In this document: in pieces, positions 1 through 7,040 of the stretch | Layout: every line of letters begins with the position of its first letter | Numbering within the stretch: position 1 is the stretch's first letter | Assembly (NCBI GenBank): GCA_031281465.1 | Contig: JAITFH010000015.1 | Span: forward strand, 1 to 51,079 | DNA from: Mycoplasmataceae bacterium | Lineage (GTDB): Bacteria > Bacillota_I > Bacilli_A > Mycoplasmatales > Mycoplasmoidaceae | Reading direction: 5' to 3' | Length of the DNA: 51,079 bases | Program-made: the position numbers and the translations under genes | Notes under the pieces: generated by a model | What the model was told of the DNA's origin: nothing | Database searches by the model: none | Seen by the model: only the letters and a program-made list of their open reading frames with translations

Positions 1-1023
1 TATTGTTTTAGCAAATTTACTATTAGGTCCATCAGTTGCACTAGTAGTATCTTGGAAGTAAGGGAAGTTGTATCCTACTTTTTGGTTATCAGCAGAAGTT
101 ACTAAACTTTCGTTATATACAGACTTTCATCCTCCTGTTGGGTCATTATATTTTCATAATGCCATGAAAGTCGAAATAGGATTGTTGTAGTCTGTATATT
201 CTTTAAATGTTATGTGTTGAATGTATGCAAACATTCAACCAAGTGAATCAGCCATGTTTACAGAATCCTGTCTATAATTAGGATCTAGTTTTGCATAGAA
301 GTCTAGTTTTTGTCAATTTTCCGGAGTTTTTAATAAATCTTGAGCTACAGCAGCACTTCCTGCGGTTACATTAGTTGTATATGGACTATATTTAGTATCA
401 CTAGAAAGTCCGAAGTAAGCATTTTTACTTCCGTCAACAGATTTTCAAACAAGAGAGTTGAATTCACTTCTAATGTTTTCCATCATTTTGTTTTTAATGT
501 AATCTTGTTTTACACTTGAAGTGTTTGTAGTGCTTCCATCACGTTCAACAAAGAAGTGTCCACCAGTTGCATTAATTGGATCTAATACATTAATTCTAAA
601 GTAGTATGGTCAGTTGTTTTTGTGGTCTGTTTTGTTTTGTGAAACAGCATCATCATAAGCTTGAGCAGCTGAATCATACCATTTAGCTCAGTTATCAGCA
701 AACGATGTTATTTGGTTTTCTCTTGAACCTTTACCAAAAGCAAGTTCGTAGTATCAATTGTATAAAATTTTATCTGCTAAAACTTTTTTAAACTCTTTTG
801 TAGATGTTTCGTCGTTTAACGCATTCTTTATTTGTTCTTTCCATGAAAATTCTTTTTCACCATATTTAGCAGAATTAGTTGCATTTAAGCCAACTAAGTT
901 ATTTAAAATCGAATTGTCAACCTCAGAACATGATGTGATTGTTGCTCCAACTAATGATACAGAAGCCAAGCTCGCTAACCCTAATAAAATTTTCTTGGTT
1001 TTGGTTAATTTAAAATTATTCAT
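1..1023 (-). CDS. Membrane lipoprotein, 3' end outside the window
   Basis: The visible 341 codons (TGA read as Trp) stay open to the window edge, so the C-terminus is missing. The N-terminus is a classic mollicute lipoprotein signal: a basic start (MNNFKLTKTKK), a hydrophobic stretch, and a lipobox ITSC with the modified Cys near residue 32. The mature part is hydrophilic and rich in Asn, Lys and Trp, as in an extracellular domain anchored to the membrane. I do not recognise the family. A TATAAT box on the minus strand at 1042-1047 lies 18 bases before the ATG. The next gene on the right is on the same strand but 350 bases away, so this is probably a separate unit. The lipoprotein call is firm; the function is unknown. 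Confidence 0.8.
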
Positions 1024-1372
1024 AAAGTAGCTAATGATATTATTATAATCGTAAAATATTAAAATTAGGTGTAGGCTAACGGATTGTTTTCTTAGGTTAT
1101 TATCTGGTTTTTACCTATTTTTAACAACCATTTTATTAATACATATGTTTAAAGGTGGAATTTAAATTTATGAGTCAAAATATTTAGGATTTTTTTACTC
1201 ACAAAAAAATTCTTGTTACCTAGTTTCCTAAGTTTCGCAGTTGTTTTTCAGGTTTTACTTCTGAAAAATGGTTATTTTTTAGAAAACTAAATCTAGTATA
1301 TAAAGTTAATGCTTGGTTAGGAAAGTACTTAAATTTTGTGTGTTAACCTAATCTTATTGGAAACAAACAAAC
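1024..1372. other. Intergenic region, no gene seen
   Basis: This 349-base AT-rich gap lies between two minus-strand genes. It holds the promoter of the lipoprotein (TATAAT on the minus strand at 1042-1047). I see no tRNA, no RNA gene and no open frame of note. A 19-base segment near 1230 (AAGTTTCGCAGTTGTTTTT) recurs with one mismatch near 46625 upstream of glf. I draw no conclusion from it. Confidence 0.5.
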
Positions 1373-1975
1373 TTACGATTTAAGCTTATTAAGTTTAATT
1401 ACCCTCTCAAGTTTCTCAGTACCTTCATCAACTTTCTCGTTAGTTTTCTTTTGAGTTGTTATTAGAACCTTTTGAGTTTCTACAACTCCATCGACTTTAT
1501 TTTCAAGTGCATCTAATCTCTTGTCTGTTTTCTTTTGAGCTAAGACTTGAGCCTTTTGAGTTTTTATAACTCCATCAACCTTTTTCTCGATGTAACTATT
1601 AAACTCCGCTTGTTTTGCAAAACCAACATCAACCTTTTCGGTAAGAGTTTTAAGTTGTTTTAGAATTAGTTTTAACATTTTTGGTTTTCTAGGTGGTGGC
1701 GGTGGTGGAGGTTCTTCACCATCCTCATCAGGATCGATTTCCTTTGGCAACGCCTTATACCTCATTATAAGCTCAGTAGGGTTAGAGTACTTATCAGCAA
1801 GTTTGAGCAGTACCGATTTGATTGATTTCCGAACTTTAGGGGGAAGTTCGGAATAAGTTAGTATTTCTTCGATAATACTTTCTATTATTGTTTTGACTAT
1901 GCTCTGTATCTTCACTTGGTTGAAAGATTTGATTGAAGCTACAAGCATAGTTTTTTTAATTCGTTTGATTGACAT
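1373..1975 (-). CDS. Coiled-coil protein with proline-rich linker; first of three related proteins
   Basis: A 200-residue soluble protein. The N-terminal third is basic and helical. Around residues 90-100 lies an acidic segment followed by seven prolines and RKPK. The C-terminal half is a predicted coiled coil with two copies of a KVDGV-x-TQK...QKKT unit, and it ends in EKLERVIKLNKLKS. That tail is shared with the proteins at 42194-42595 and 44132-44518. The unit resembles the DUF16/UPF0134 coiled-coil proteins of Mycoplasma pneumoniae, but this is a visual likeness only. Upstream lies the CGCGG element (minus strand, 2013-2046) and a strong AGGAGG at 2001-2006. That ribosome site is 25 bases from the ATG chosen here and only 4 bases from an in-frame ATC (1994-1996). 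The true start may therefore be seven codons earlier at a non-ATG codon. Confidence 0.75.
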   Translation of the reverse strand: MSIKRIKKTMLVASIKSFNQVKIQSIVKTIIESIIEEILTYSELPPKVRKSIKSVLLKLADKYSNPTELIMRYKALPKEIDPDEDGEEPPPPPPPRKPKMLKLILKQLKTLTEKVDVGFAKQAEFNSYIEKKVDGVIKTQKAQVLAQKKTDKRLDALENKVDGVVETQKVLITTQKKTNEKVDEGTEKLERVIKLNKLKS

Positions 1976-2000
1976 GATAGTTTTGTAAAGTGGGATTTTG

Positions 2001-2006
2001 CCTCCT
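2001..2006 (-). promoter_or_regulatory. Strong Shine-Dalgarno site displaced from its ATG
   Basis: AGGAGG on the minus strand (GTAGGAGGCAAAAT). In the sister genes the same site sits 5-7 bases before ATG. Here the matching position reads ATC, and the first ATG is 25 bases downstream. Either ATC is used, or a mutation has moved initiation to a weaker position. Confidence 0.5.
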
Positions 2007-2012
2007 ACTTAC

Positions 2013-2046
2013 TATAATTACCGCGTTTTTAGCAAAACTCTTAAAA
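2013..2046 (-). promoter_or_regulatory. CGCGG promoter element, copy A
   Basis: Minus strand: TTTTAAG, nine variable bases, then AAAAACGCGGTAAT followed by TATA. It lies just upstream of the GGAGG of the coiled-coil gene. Three other copies in the window share both blocks at identical spacing. The TTTTAAG and TAATTA boxes could act as -35 and -10. Confidence 0.7.
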
Positions 2047-2256
2047 TAATTTTTTTAATAATATAAATATTATTATTTTATTTTTAATTTTTGCAAATTT
2101 TTGGGTTTTTTGAAAAATGGGTTTGGACTAAAAAAATAGTGTTTTTGGACTGATTTTTTTGTTTCTACAGGATATTTAAAAAATGACAAAACTTATCTAA
2201 ACTCAACTCATCGGTTTTTAGTCCTTTTTGACTCAAAATTGAACATTTTTCCCAAC

Positions 2257-2374
2257 CCCTCCATTTTTCAAAAACCGTGATTTTTTCGCTCAACAAAAAA
2301 ATTTTTTTTCGGTTGTAAAATTGAAATTTTTTAAGTAAATGGCCAAAAACGCGGTAATATATATAGATGGAGGG
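2257..2374 (+). repeat. Upstream cassette B with complementary ends (CCCTCCAT ... ATGGAGGG)
   Basis: The segment starts with CCCTCCAT (2257-2264) and ends with the Shine-Dalgarno ATGGAGGG (2367-2374), an 8-base perfect complement. Between them are an A/T palindrome flanked by CAAC/GTTG (2291-2315) and the CGCGG element. Related segments lie at 42658-42760 and 43999-44126. In each, the left end changes together with the Shine-Dalgarno so that pairing is kept. Confidence 0.55.
2329..2364 (+). promoter_or_regulatory. CGCGG promoter element, copy B
   Basis: TTTTAAG at 2329-2335, then nine bases, then AAAAACGCGGTAAT and ATATATA, ending a few bases before the GGAGG of the double-glycine peptide gene. 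The block AAAAACGCGGTAAT is identical in all four copies. Confidence 0.75.
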
Positions 2375-2378
2375 CAAA

Positions 2379-2681
2379 ATGACAAAACTTACAAACGAAA
2401 ACAAACAAAACATTAACGGAGGAAAGATGAGTGCAACTTTTCTCTGAACAGCCGTTACTGGTGGTTCATTGCTGTTTAGTACTGTATTCGACGCAATCGT
2501 CGGAATAGTACAAATGTGTGTCCCTCAAAAGAATCAAGAGGTTACTACCACTTATTCTTCTGATGGAACAAGTACAAGAACAGTTAGAGAAACTACTGGT
2601 GGGCATTCATCTTATTCGTCTGGACAAGGTTCGCACATTAAAGCGAATAATAATCCGATGTATTCGAGTATATATTTCTAG
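2379..2681 (+). CDS. Small secreted peptide precursor with double-glycine (bacteriocin-type) leader
   Basis: ATG at 2379 follows a strong ATGGAGGG ribosome site. With TGA as Trp the product is 100 residues. The first 15, MTKLTNENKQNINGG, resemble a double-glycine leader as in class II bacteriocins and peptide pheromones: Gly at -1 and -2, Ile at -4, Leu at -12, Thr at -11. Position -7 is Lys where a hydrophobic residue is usual. After the leader comes a small-residue-rich hydrophobic segment (SATFLWTAVTGGSLLF onward to about residue 47) with internal GG, then one Cys and a Ser/Gly/Thr-rich polar tail. Such leaders are cut by the C39 peptidase domain of ABC exporters; no such transporter is in the window. 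The neighbour on the left is a divergent coiled-coil gene with the same promoter element. The coding call is good; the secreted-peptide role is inference. Confidence 0.7.
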
Positions 2682-2736
2682 TGACGAAAGTAAATCCTAC
2701 AGTAAAGTAGCAAAACCTATATTTCGGTATTTGGAA

Positions 2737-4029
2737 TTAATTTTTACTTTTAGTTAAATAAGATGCTACATCAGTTAGTTTTACAACTTCTTGTTGAGTA
2801 GTAGAAAGATTTTTAACAATTACAGAATTTTCTTGTAATTCTTTCTTTCCTATTAGTACAACAAATTTAGCATTCATTTTTTCTGCATAGTTAAAAATTT
2901 TTGCTGCTTTGTTGCTATCGAATTTTCCTATTACACTAAGATTATTTTCTCTTAATGTCTGAAGTATTTGAGGAATTAAATTATTATTTTCTTCATCAAA
3001 ACTTGCTACAACTGCATCAAGTGAATAATCTTCTAATAGGTTTATATTTAGTTTTTCACAGATTACTAATAGTCTTTCTATACTAACGGCAAATCCTATT
3101 GATGAATAATCTTTACTTCCGAATTCACCTAACAATTTGGCATATCTACCACCGCCGCCGATGGAAGGTAAGTCATCTACTTTAAATTCGAACACTAAGT
3201 TAGTGTAATAATCTAAACCTCTAACTAAATTTTCATCTAGTTCATAGTTTATGTTTAGTTTTTTTAGAGAATCTTCAATAACTTTTTGTTCTTGTTTTTC
3301 TTTATCGTTTAGGTATTTAGAAATTTTAGGAGCATTCTTTACAAATGGTAATTCACCATCTACTTTATCATCTAATATTCTTAAAGGATTTTTTTCTAAT
3401 CTTTCTTGACTTATTGGACTTAATTGATCGTAGTATGGTCTTAGATAAACTTTAAGTTCTTCTATCCATTTAGCACGGGTTTCAAAATTACCTAAGTTAT
3501 TAATATAGACTTTAAAGTTTTTAATTCCAATATTTTCGAATATTTTACAAGCTAAAGAAATACACTCTACATCATCGTACATTGAATCTGTTCCTAGCAT
3601 TTCGATATCATATTGATTGAACTGTCTAAGTCTACCAGATTGTGGTCTTTCATAACGAAAAACTGGACCAAAAGATGCAACTCTTAATGGTAGGGGTTCT
3701 TTTTCTAATAACTTATTTTCTACTGCAGCTCTTGCTATACCTGCAGTTATTTCAGGACGTAAGGCGATTTCACGATCACCTTTATCTTTAAAGTTATAAA
3801 ATTCTTTTTTTACAATATCACTGGTTTCTCCGACTGAACGAACAAACACATCGATACTTTCAATGACTGGAACTTTAATTTCTTGGAAACCATAAAGATT
3901 CACAGTGTTCTCTATTGTTTTTTGGACTTTGATAAATTTTCTAGCATAATCGCCAAAGACATCTTCAACTCCACGTAATTTATTTATTTCATTTGTTTTT
4001 TGTTTTTTTATTTCTAATTCTGTTTTCAT
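2737..4029 (-). CDS. hisS: Histidyl-tRNA synthetase
   Basis: Class II synthetase charging tRNA-His in the cytoplasm. The full 430 residues match the usual length. Visible landmarks in order: the N-terminal LRGVEDVFG, motif 2 FGPVFRYERPQSGRLRQFNQ (about residues 117-136), the histidine-binding LVRGLDYYTN (near 265-275), SIGGGGRY, motif 3 GFAVSIERL, and the C-terminal anticodon-binding domain from about residue 335. No in-frame TGA is present, which is unusual here. A very long inverted repeat (4044-4101) sits directly in front of the start codon and could control transcription or leader folding. The gene is divergent from rpmB. Confidence 0.97.
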   Translation of the reverse strand: MKTELEIKKQKTNEINKLRGVEDVFGDYARKFIKVQKTIENTVNLYGFQEIKVPVIESIDVFVRSVGETSDIVKKEFYNFKDKGDREIALRPEITAGIARAAVENKLLEKEPLPLRVASFGPVFRYERPQSGRLRQFNQYDIEMLGTDSMYDDVECISLACKIFENIGIKNFKVYINNLGNFETRAKWIEELKVYLRPYYDQLSPISQERLEKNPLRILDDKVDGELPFVKNAPKISKYLNDKEKQEQKVIEDSLKKLNINYELDENLVRGLDYYTNLVFEFKVDDLPSIGGGGRYAKLLGEFGSKDYSSIGFAVSIERLLVICEKLNINLLEDYSLDAVVASFDEENNNLIPQILQTLRENNLSVIGKFDSNKAAKIFNYAEKMNAKFVVLIGKKELQENSVIVKNLSTTQQEVVKLTDVASYLTKSKN

Positions 4030-4043
4030 TTTCTTATTTTTCT

Positions 4044-4101
4044 TTTTTTAAAACTTATTAATAATTGTTTATGTGCCTATACGTTAATAAGTTTTAAAAA
4101 A
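4044..4101. repeat. 18-bp perfect inverted repeat between hisS and rpmB
   Basis: The right arm at 4084-4101 reads TTAATAAGTTTTAAAAAA and the left arm at 4044-4061 is its exact complement, with a 22-base loop. It ends 14 bases before the hisS ATG, so any hisS transcript starting upstream would begin with this hairpin. There is no T tail, so a simple terminator is unlikely. An operator or a leader hairpin is more plausible. Confidence 0.75.
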
Positions 4102-4262
4102 CGTACAAACACTAAAAATGGCAATGATGTAGGTTTTTAGAAACAAGATTAAAAAGAACGAATATTTTTTTCATTATTAACCAAATTATAGCATAACAGC
4201 ATTTTTTTAGGTGATAATTCGGAAATGTTCTTATAATAATTACATAATAATTAAACAAAATT

Positions 4263-4457
4263 ATGAGCAAAAAAGACGAACTTACTGGTAAAAAATCACT
4301 TATGGGAAACACACGTAGCCATGCTATGAACCACTCTCGTCGTGCTTGACAATTAAATTTACAAACTGCTAAAATTAAAAACGGTAAATCTACTAAAACA
4401 GTTAAAGTTACTGCTAAAACAATGAAAACTTTAAAGAAACAAAACAAACTTGCTTAG
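4263..4457 (+). CDS. rpmB: 50S ribosomal protein L28
   Basis: A 64-residue basic protein starting MSKKDELTGKKSLMGN. It carries the L28 hallmark of a SHA(M/N)N segment, then RR, an aromatic residue and a Gln/Asn-Leu-Gln stretch (SRRAWQLNLQ). The Trp is encoded by TGA, good evidence for the alternative code. It binds 23S rRNA in the large subunit. A TATAAT at 4232-4237 lies 25 bases before the ATG, with a second weaker box (CATAAT) closer. It stands alone, with 575 bases of non-coding DNA after it. Confidence 0.93.
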
Positions 4458-4510
4458 TTTCTAAACTATCTTATTTAAATAAAACCTAAGTGTTTTAATA
4501 AGCACATATC

Positions 4511-4633
4511 TACCCTTATATACAAAATTACGCATGCGTATGTGCTTTCTTGTTAATTAAATTAATGTATGCACAATGTGTATAGTTACCGTATAGATGC
4601 ACATGTATAGCAACCGTATAGCAACACAAAGGA
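4511..4633. repeat. Imperfect direct repeat, unit 1
   Basis: It begins with a CTTATATACA segment, passes through TATGTG-rich DNA and TTAATTAA, then ATGCACAATGTGTATAG, and ends with TGTATAGCAACCGTATAGCAACACAAAG split over two half-copies. Unit 2 repeats the same order. The shared 10-mer GTATAGCAAC also occurs near 11824, and inverted near 11946. Confidence 0.6.
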
Positions 4634-4672
4634 TTTTACAAGTCAATTAGTTAACCTGCCTCCGTTCTTATA

Positions 4673-4775
4673 TACACCTACATACTTAATCCACGTGTGT
4701 ATATGTGTTCCTATTAATTAATTGATATTAGCACATATGCACAATGTGTATAGCAACCGTATAGCAACACAAAGT
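4673..4775. repeat. Imperfect direct repeat, unit 2
   Basis: It has the same order of blocks as unit 1: TTATATACA, a GTGTGTATATGTG stretch, TTAATTAATT, ATGCACAATGTGTATAG and CAACCGTATAGCAACACAAAG. The last two blocks are continuous here, while unit 1 has an extra 24-base internal duplication. Confidence 0.6.
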
Positions 4776-5018
4776 GACTGCATGGTAGTTCTAGACACAA
4801 ACAGTCTTATAAACAAAACCAAACAGTGATTAAACACTAACTTTCATCCCTTTCAACAATTTAGTATAACAGAACTCTTTACTTCATACTTTTTTCAACT
4901 CCAAAATACTATAATTTTTTAATGATTTTTTATTATCCATATATTATTAATTAATTAATATATAAATTAAATTAACTTAAAAAATAAACTAAAAATGAAT
5001 AATGAAATAAATAAATAA

Positions 5019-5024
5019 TATAAT
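5019..5024 (+). promoter_or_regulatory. -10 box giving a probably leaderless SWIB mRNA
   Basis: TATAAT ends eight bases before the ATG at 5033, with no Shine-Dalgarno between. Transcription would start at or within two or three bases of the ATG. The same arrangement precedes most genes in the window. Confidence 0.6.
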
Positions 5025-5032
5025 AGAACCAT

Positions 5033-5299
5033 ATGGCAACATCTAAAACAGTTAAAAAAAATCCCCTAGCAGCATCACTAGTTACTCCTGATGCAGCTCT
5101 TGCAGCAATCGTTGGTTCTAAACCTCTTGCTCGTACAGAAATTACAAAGAAACTTTGGGATTACATTAAAGCAAACAAATTACAAGACAAAAGATTAATT
5201 CTAGCTTCTAAAGATGCTAAATTATCAGCAGTTCTAGGTAAAAAAGATTTAGACATGATGAAATTAGCTGGTGAAATTTCTAAACACGTAACTAAATAA
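5033..5299 (+). CDS. SWIB/MDM2-domain protein
   Basis: An 88-residue protein. Residues 1-30 are an Ala/Lys-rich lead. Residues 30-86 match the SWIB fold: PLARTEITKKLWDYIKANKLQD, then the KRLILASKDAKL segment in place of the usual RxIxxDExL, then VLGKKDLDMMKLAGEISKHV, the usual GKxxxxMxxLxxxLxxHL pattern. SWIB domains occur in eukaryotic SWI/SNF chromatin remodellers and in a limited set of bacteria, notably Chlamydia, where one is fused to topoisomerase I. The bacterial role is unclear; a link to DNA or chromosome compaction is inference. It has its own promoter and is followed by rpsT, which has a separate TATAAT. Confidence 0.85.
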   Translation: MATSKTVKKNPLAASLVTPDAALAAIVGSKPLARTEITKKLWDYIKANKLQDKRLILASKDAKLSAVLGKKDLDMMKLAGEISKHVTK

Positions 5300-5325
5300 T
5301 TCTTTACACACGTTATAATTAAAGA

Positions 5326-5580
5326 ATGGCTAACATTAAATCTAACATTAAAAGTATTAGAAAAACTCAAAAGAGAACTATTGCTAATAAAGCTGTTAAG
5401 ACTTCTTTAAAAAACACTATTAAAAAAGTTAGAACTACTGGTAATAGTGAATTAGTTCCTACTGTTTACCAAAAAGCTGATTCAGCTTTAGCAAAAGGTA
5501 AAATTCACAAAAATAAAGCTAATCGTATCAAATCAAGAATGGCTAAAGAAGTTAACCGTAAACAAAAAGCTAACACTTAG
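5326..5580 (+). CDS. rpsT: 30S ribosomal protein S20
   Basis: An 84-residue, strongly basic, three-helix protein. It has the family start MANIKSNIKSIRKTQKRT, a central SALAKGKIHKNKANRIKSRM and the end RKQKANT. S20 binds 16S rRNA early in small-subunit assembly. A TATAAT at 5314-5319 lies six bases before the ATG, so it is probably read as a leaderless message separately from the SWIB gene. Confidence 0.96.
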   Translation: MANIKSNIKSIRKTQKRTIANKAVKTSLKNTIKKVRTTGNSELVPTVYQKADSALAKGKIHKNKANRIKSRMAKEVNRKQKANT

Positions 5581-5594
5581 TTAGTTCCTTGTCT

Positions 5595-7022
5595 ATGGCA
5601 AAACTTAACAAATCTTTTCTCTTTGATTGAAAGAAATTAGTTAAAGTTTCGCTATGATTACTATTCTTAGTAATGATTGCTATCGCATTCATTCTAGTAA
5701 TGAGAGAAAAGAATCGTGGACTAGTTGAACTACATACCGTTTTCAATGGTAGTGATTTAGACTACGTTTGTTTATGAAAAAATAGTATCACTGGGATATG
5801 GCAATATGAAATTACCCCTGAACTCGAAAACTCAACAGAACACTTGTATACAATAGGTCAGATAAGAGAAAATATAGGTGCTGCTACTATTAATGATTCA
5901 GCTAGTTTGAATAATGCATACAATCTACTTTCAACTTGAGCTTCAGAATGAGATATAACAAACGATAAATTCACATTCCCTATTATCGGTTTCTCTTTAA
6001 TGTGATTTACTGGACAAAATGGAAACACTAGTTCCACTTCCCCTGAAGCTAAATGAAAGAATATTTGAGATAATGGTATATCATTAGCTTACTCTTATAT
6101 CTTTATTACATTATTGATAGCTGCAGTAGCTTTAATTCTAATTTTAATAAACTTCGCTTCTAACATTATTGATTTCTATAAGAATGTTAAAAGAGGAATA
6201 AGTAATGAGCCAATTAACACTTACCGTTATAACAACTTTTATTTTGATATGGTAACTTCATTTGTTATCAATCTAGCTTTAATCTTCGCCTTCTTCAACT
6301 TCCTTACAACTTGTTTAGTACTGCTATATTGAACACTATTGTTTGTTGCTAGAACTATAGCTAAAGCCAGCCATGTTAAAAATATTAAAGAAATAACAAG
6401 TGATTTTGAAGTAGGTAAAAATGATATTTGGTATTTGATATTCGTTATGATTTTCCAAAATGGATATTTAATGCTTAAAAACTATGTCAATTCAGACTGA
6501 GGTGTAAACCTAGACTTATTAATGAACATTATTTTACCAATTGGTACTATTACCGTTATAGTCGGAATTTTTATTAAAAACTTAATGAACTCAAAAATTA
6601 GTTCGGTAAGAAAGAAAATTAAAGATACTCCAGGAATTATTTCTTCAGTATGTTTGTATTTAAGTTTGAAAGGAAAAGATTCTTTTAAAGATTATGAGTT
6701 TGTTCTTTCACTTCCAGAGTCTATAAAAAACAAACTAACTAGTAAAGCTTATTCTGTAGATGAAGCTTGTAAAATTTTATCTAAGAAATTAAATATCATC
6801 AGTTTTATCAAAATTAATTTTAAACATAATATTCCTGATCAAAATTATTTACTTTATATGGCTTATTTTAAATTGGACAGCGAAGATGATTTAAACAAGT
6901 ATTATGATAATCTACAAAAGCTAAATAATTTCCACAACAAAAATTTATCAGCCGAACAAATTGCTCAAAAAGAACAAGAATTTAAGAAGGCAGAAAATTT
7001 GTGGATTCCCGAAATTTTATAA
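5595..7022 (+). CDS. Polytopic membrane protein of unknown function
   Basis: 475 residues with many TGA-encoded Trp. I see about five hydrophobic segments: residues 19-36, 163-186, 219-250 (long, possibly a hairpin of two), 277-295 and 307-327. Between the first and second lies an extracellular-looking domain of about 125 residues rich in Asn, Thr and Trp. The last 145 residues are soluble and Lys-rich. I do not recognise the family. It starts 14 bases after rpsT with no strong promoter visible, so it may be cotranscribed. The gene for the first giant lipoprotein follows after 18 bases. Confidence 0.75.
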
Positions 7023-7027
7023 ACTAG

Positions 7028-7033
7028 TATAAT
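7028..7033 (+). promoter_or_regulatory. -10 box of giant lipoprotein 1
   Basis: TATAAT ends seven bases before the GTG start at 7041. No ribosome site lies between, so a leaderless mRNA is likely. Confidence 0.55.
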
Positions 7034-7040
7034 TAAGGGC

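Larger units (their letters stand above)
4458..5032. other. Repeat-containing intergenic region, no gene
   Basis: 575 bases between rpmB and the SWIB gene. The left half holds two imperfect direct repeats (see 4511-4633 and 4673-4775). The right half is plain AT-rich DNA leading to a TATAAT box at 5019-5024. No tRNA T-arm signature and no credible frame were seen. Confidence 0.6.

Noticed and set aside
758-1030. Plus-strand frame over the first lipoprotein
   Set aside because: Shadow of the lipoprotein gene; no promoter or start signal.
2165-2413. Minus-strand frame MFCLFSFVSF... and a similar plus-strand frame at 42548-42814
   Set aside because: They resemble each other only because both lie over copies of the non-coding CGCGG cassette in the same relative orientation.
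4112-4447. Open frame of 111 codons on the minus strand
   Set aside because: It is antisense to rpmB, whose product is clearly L28 when TGA is read as Trp.
4458-5032. CRISPR-like array or tRNA cluster
   Set aside because: Only two imperfect repeats without regular spacers, and no tRNA T-arm or acceptor pairing.
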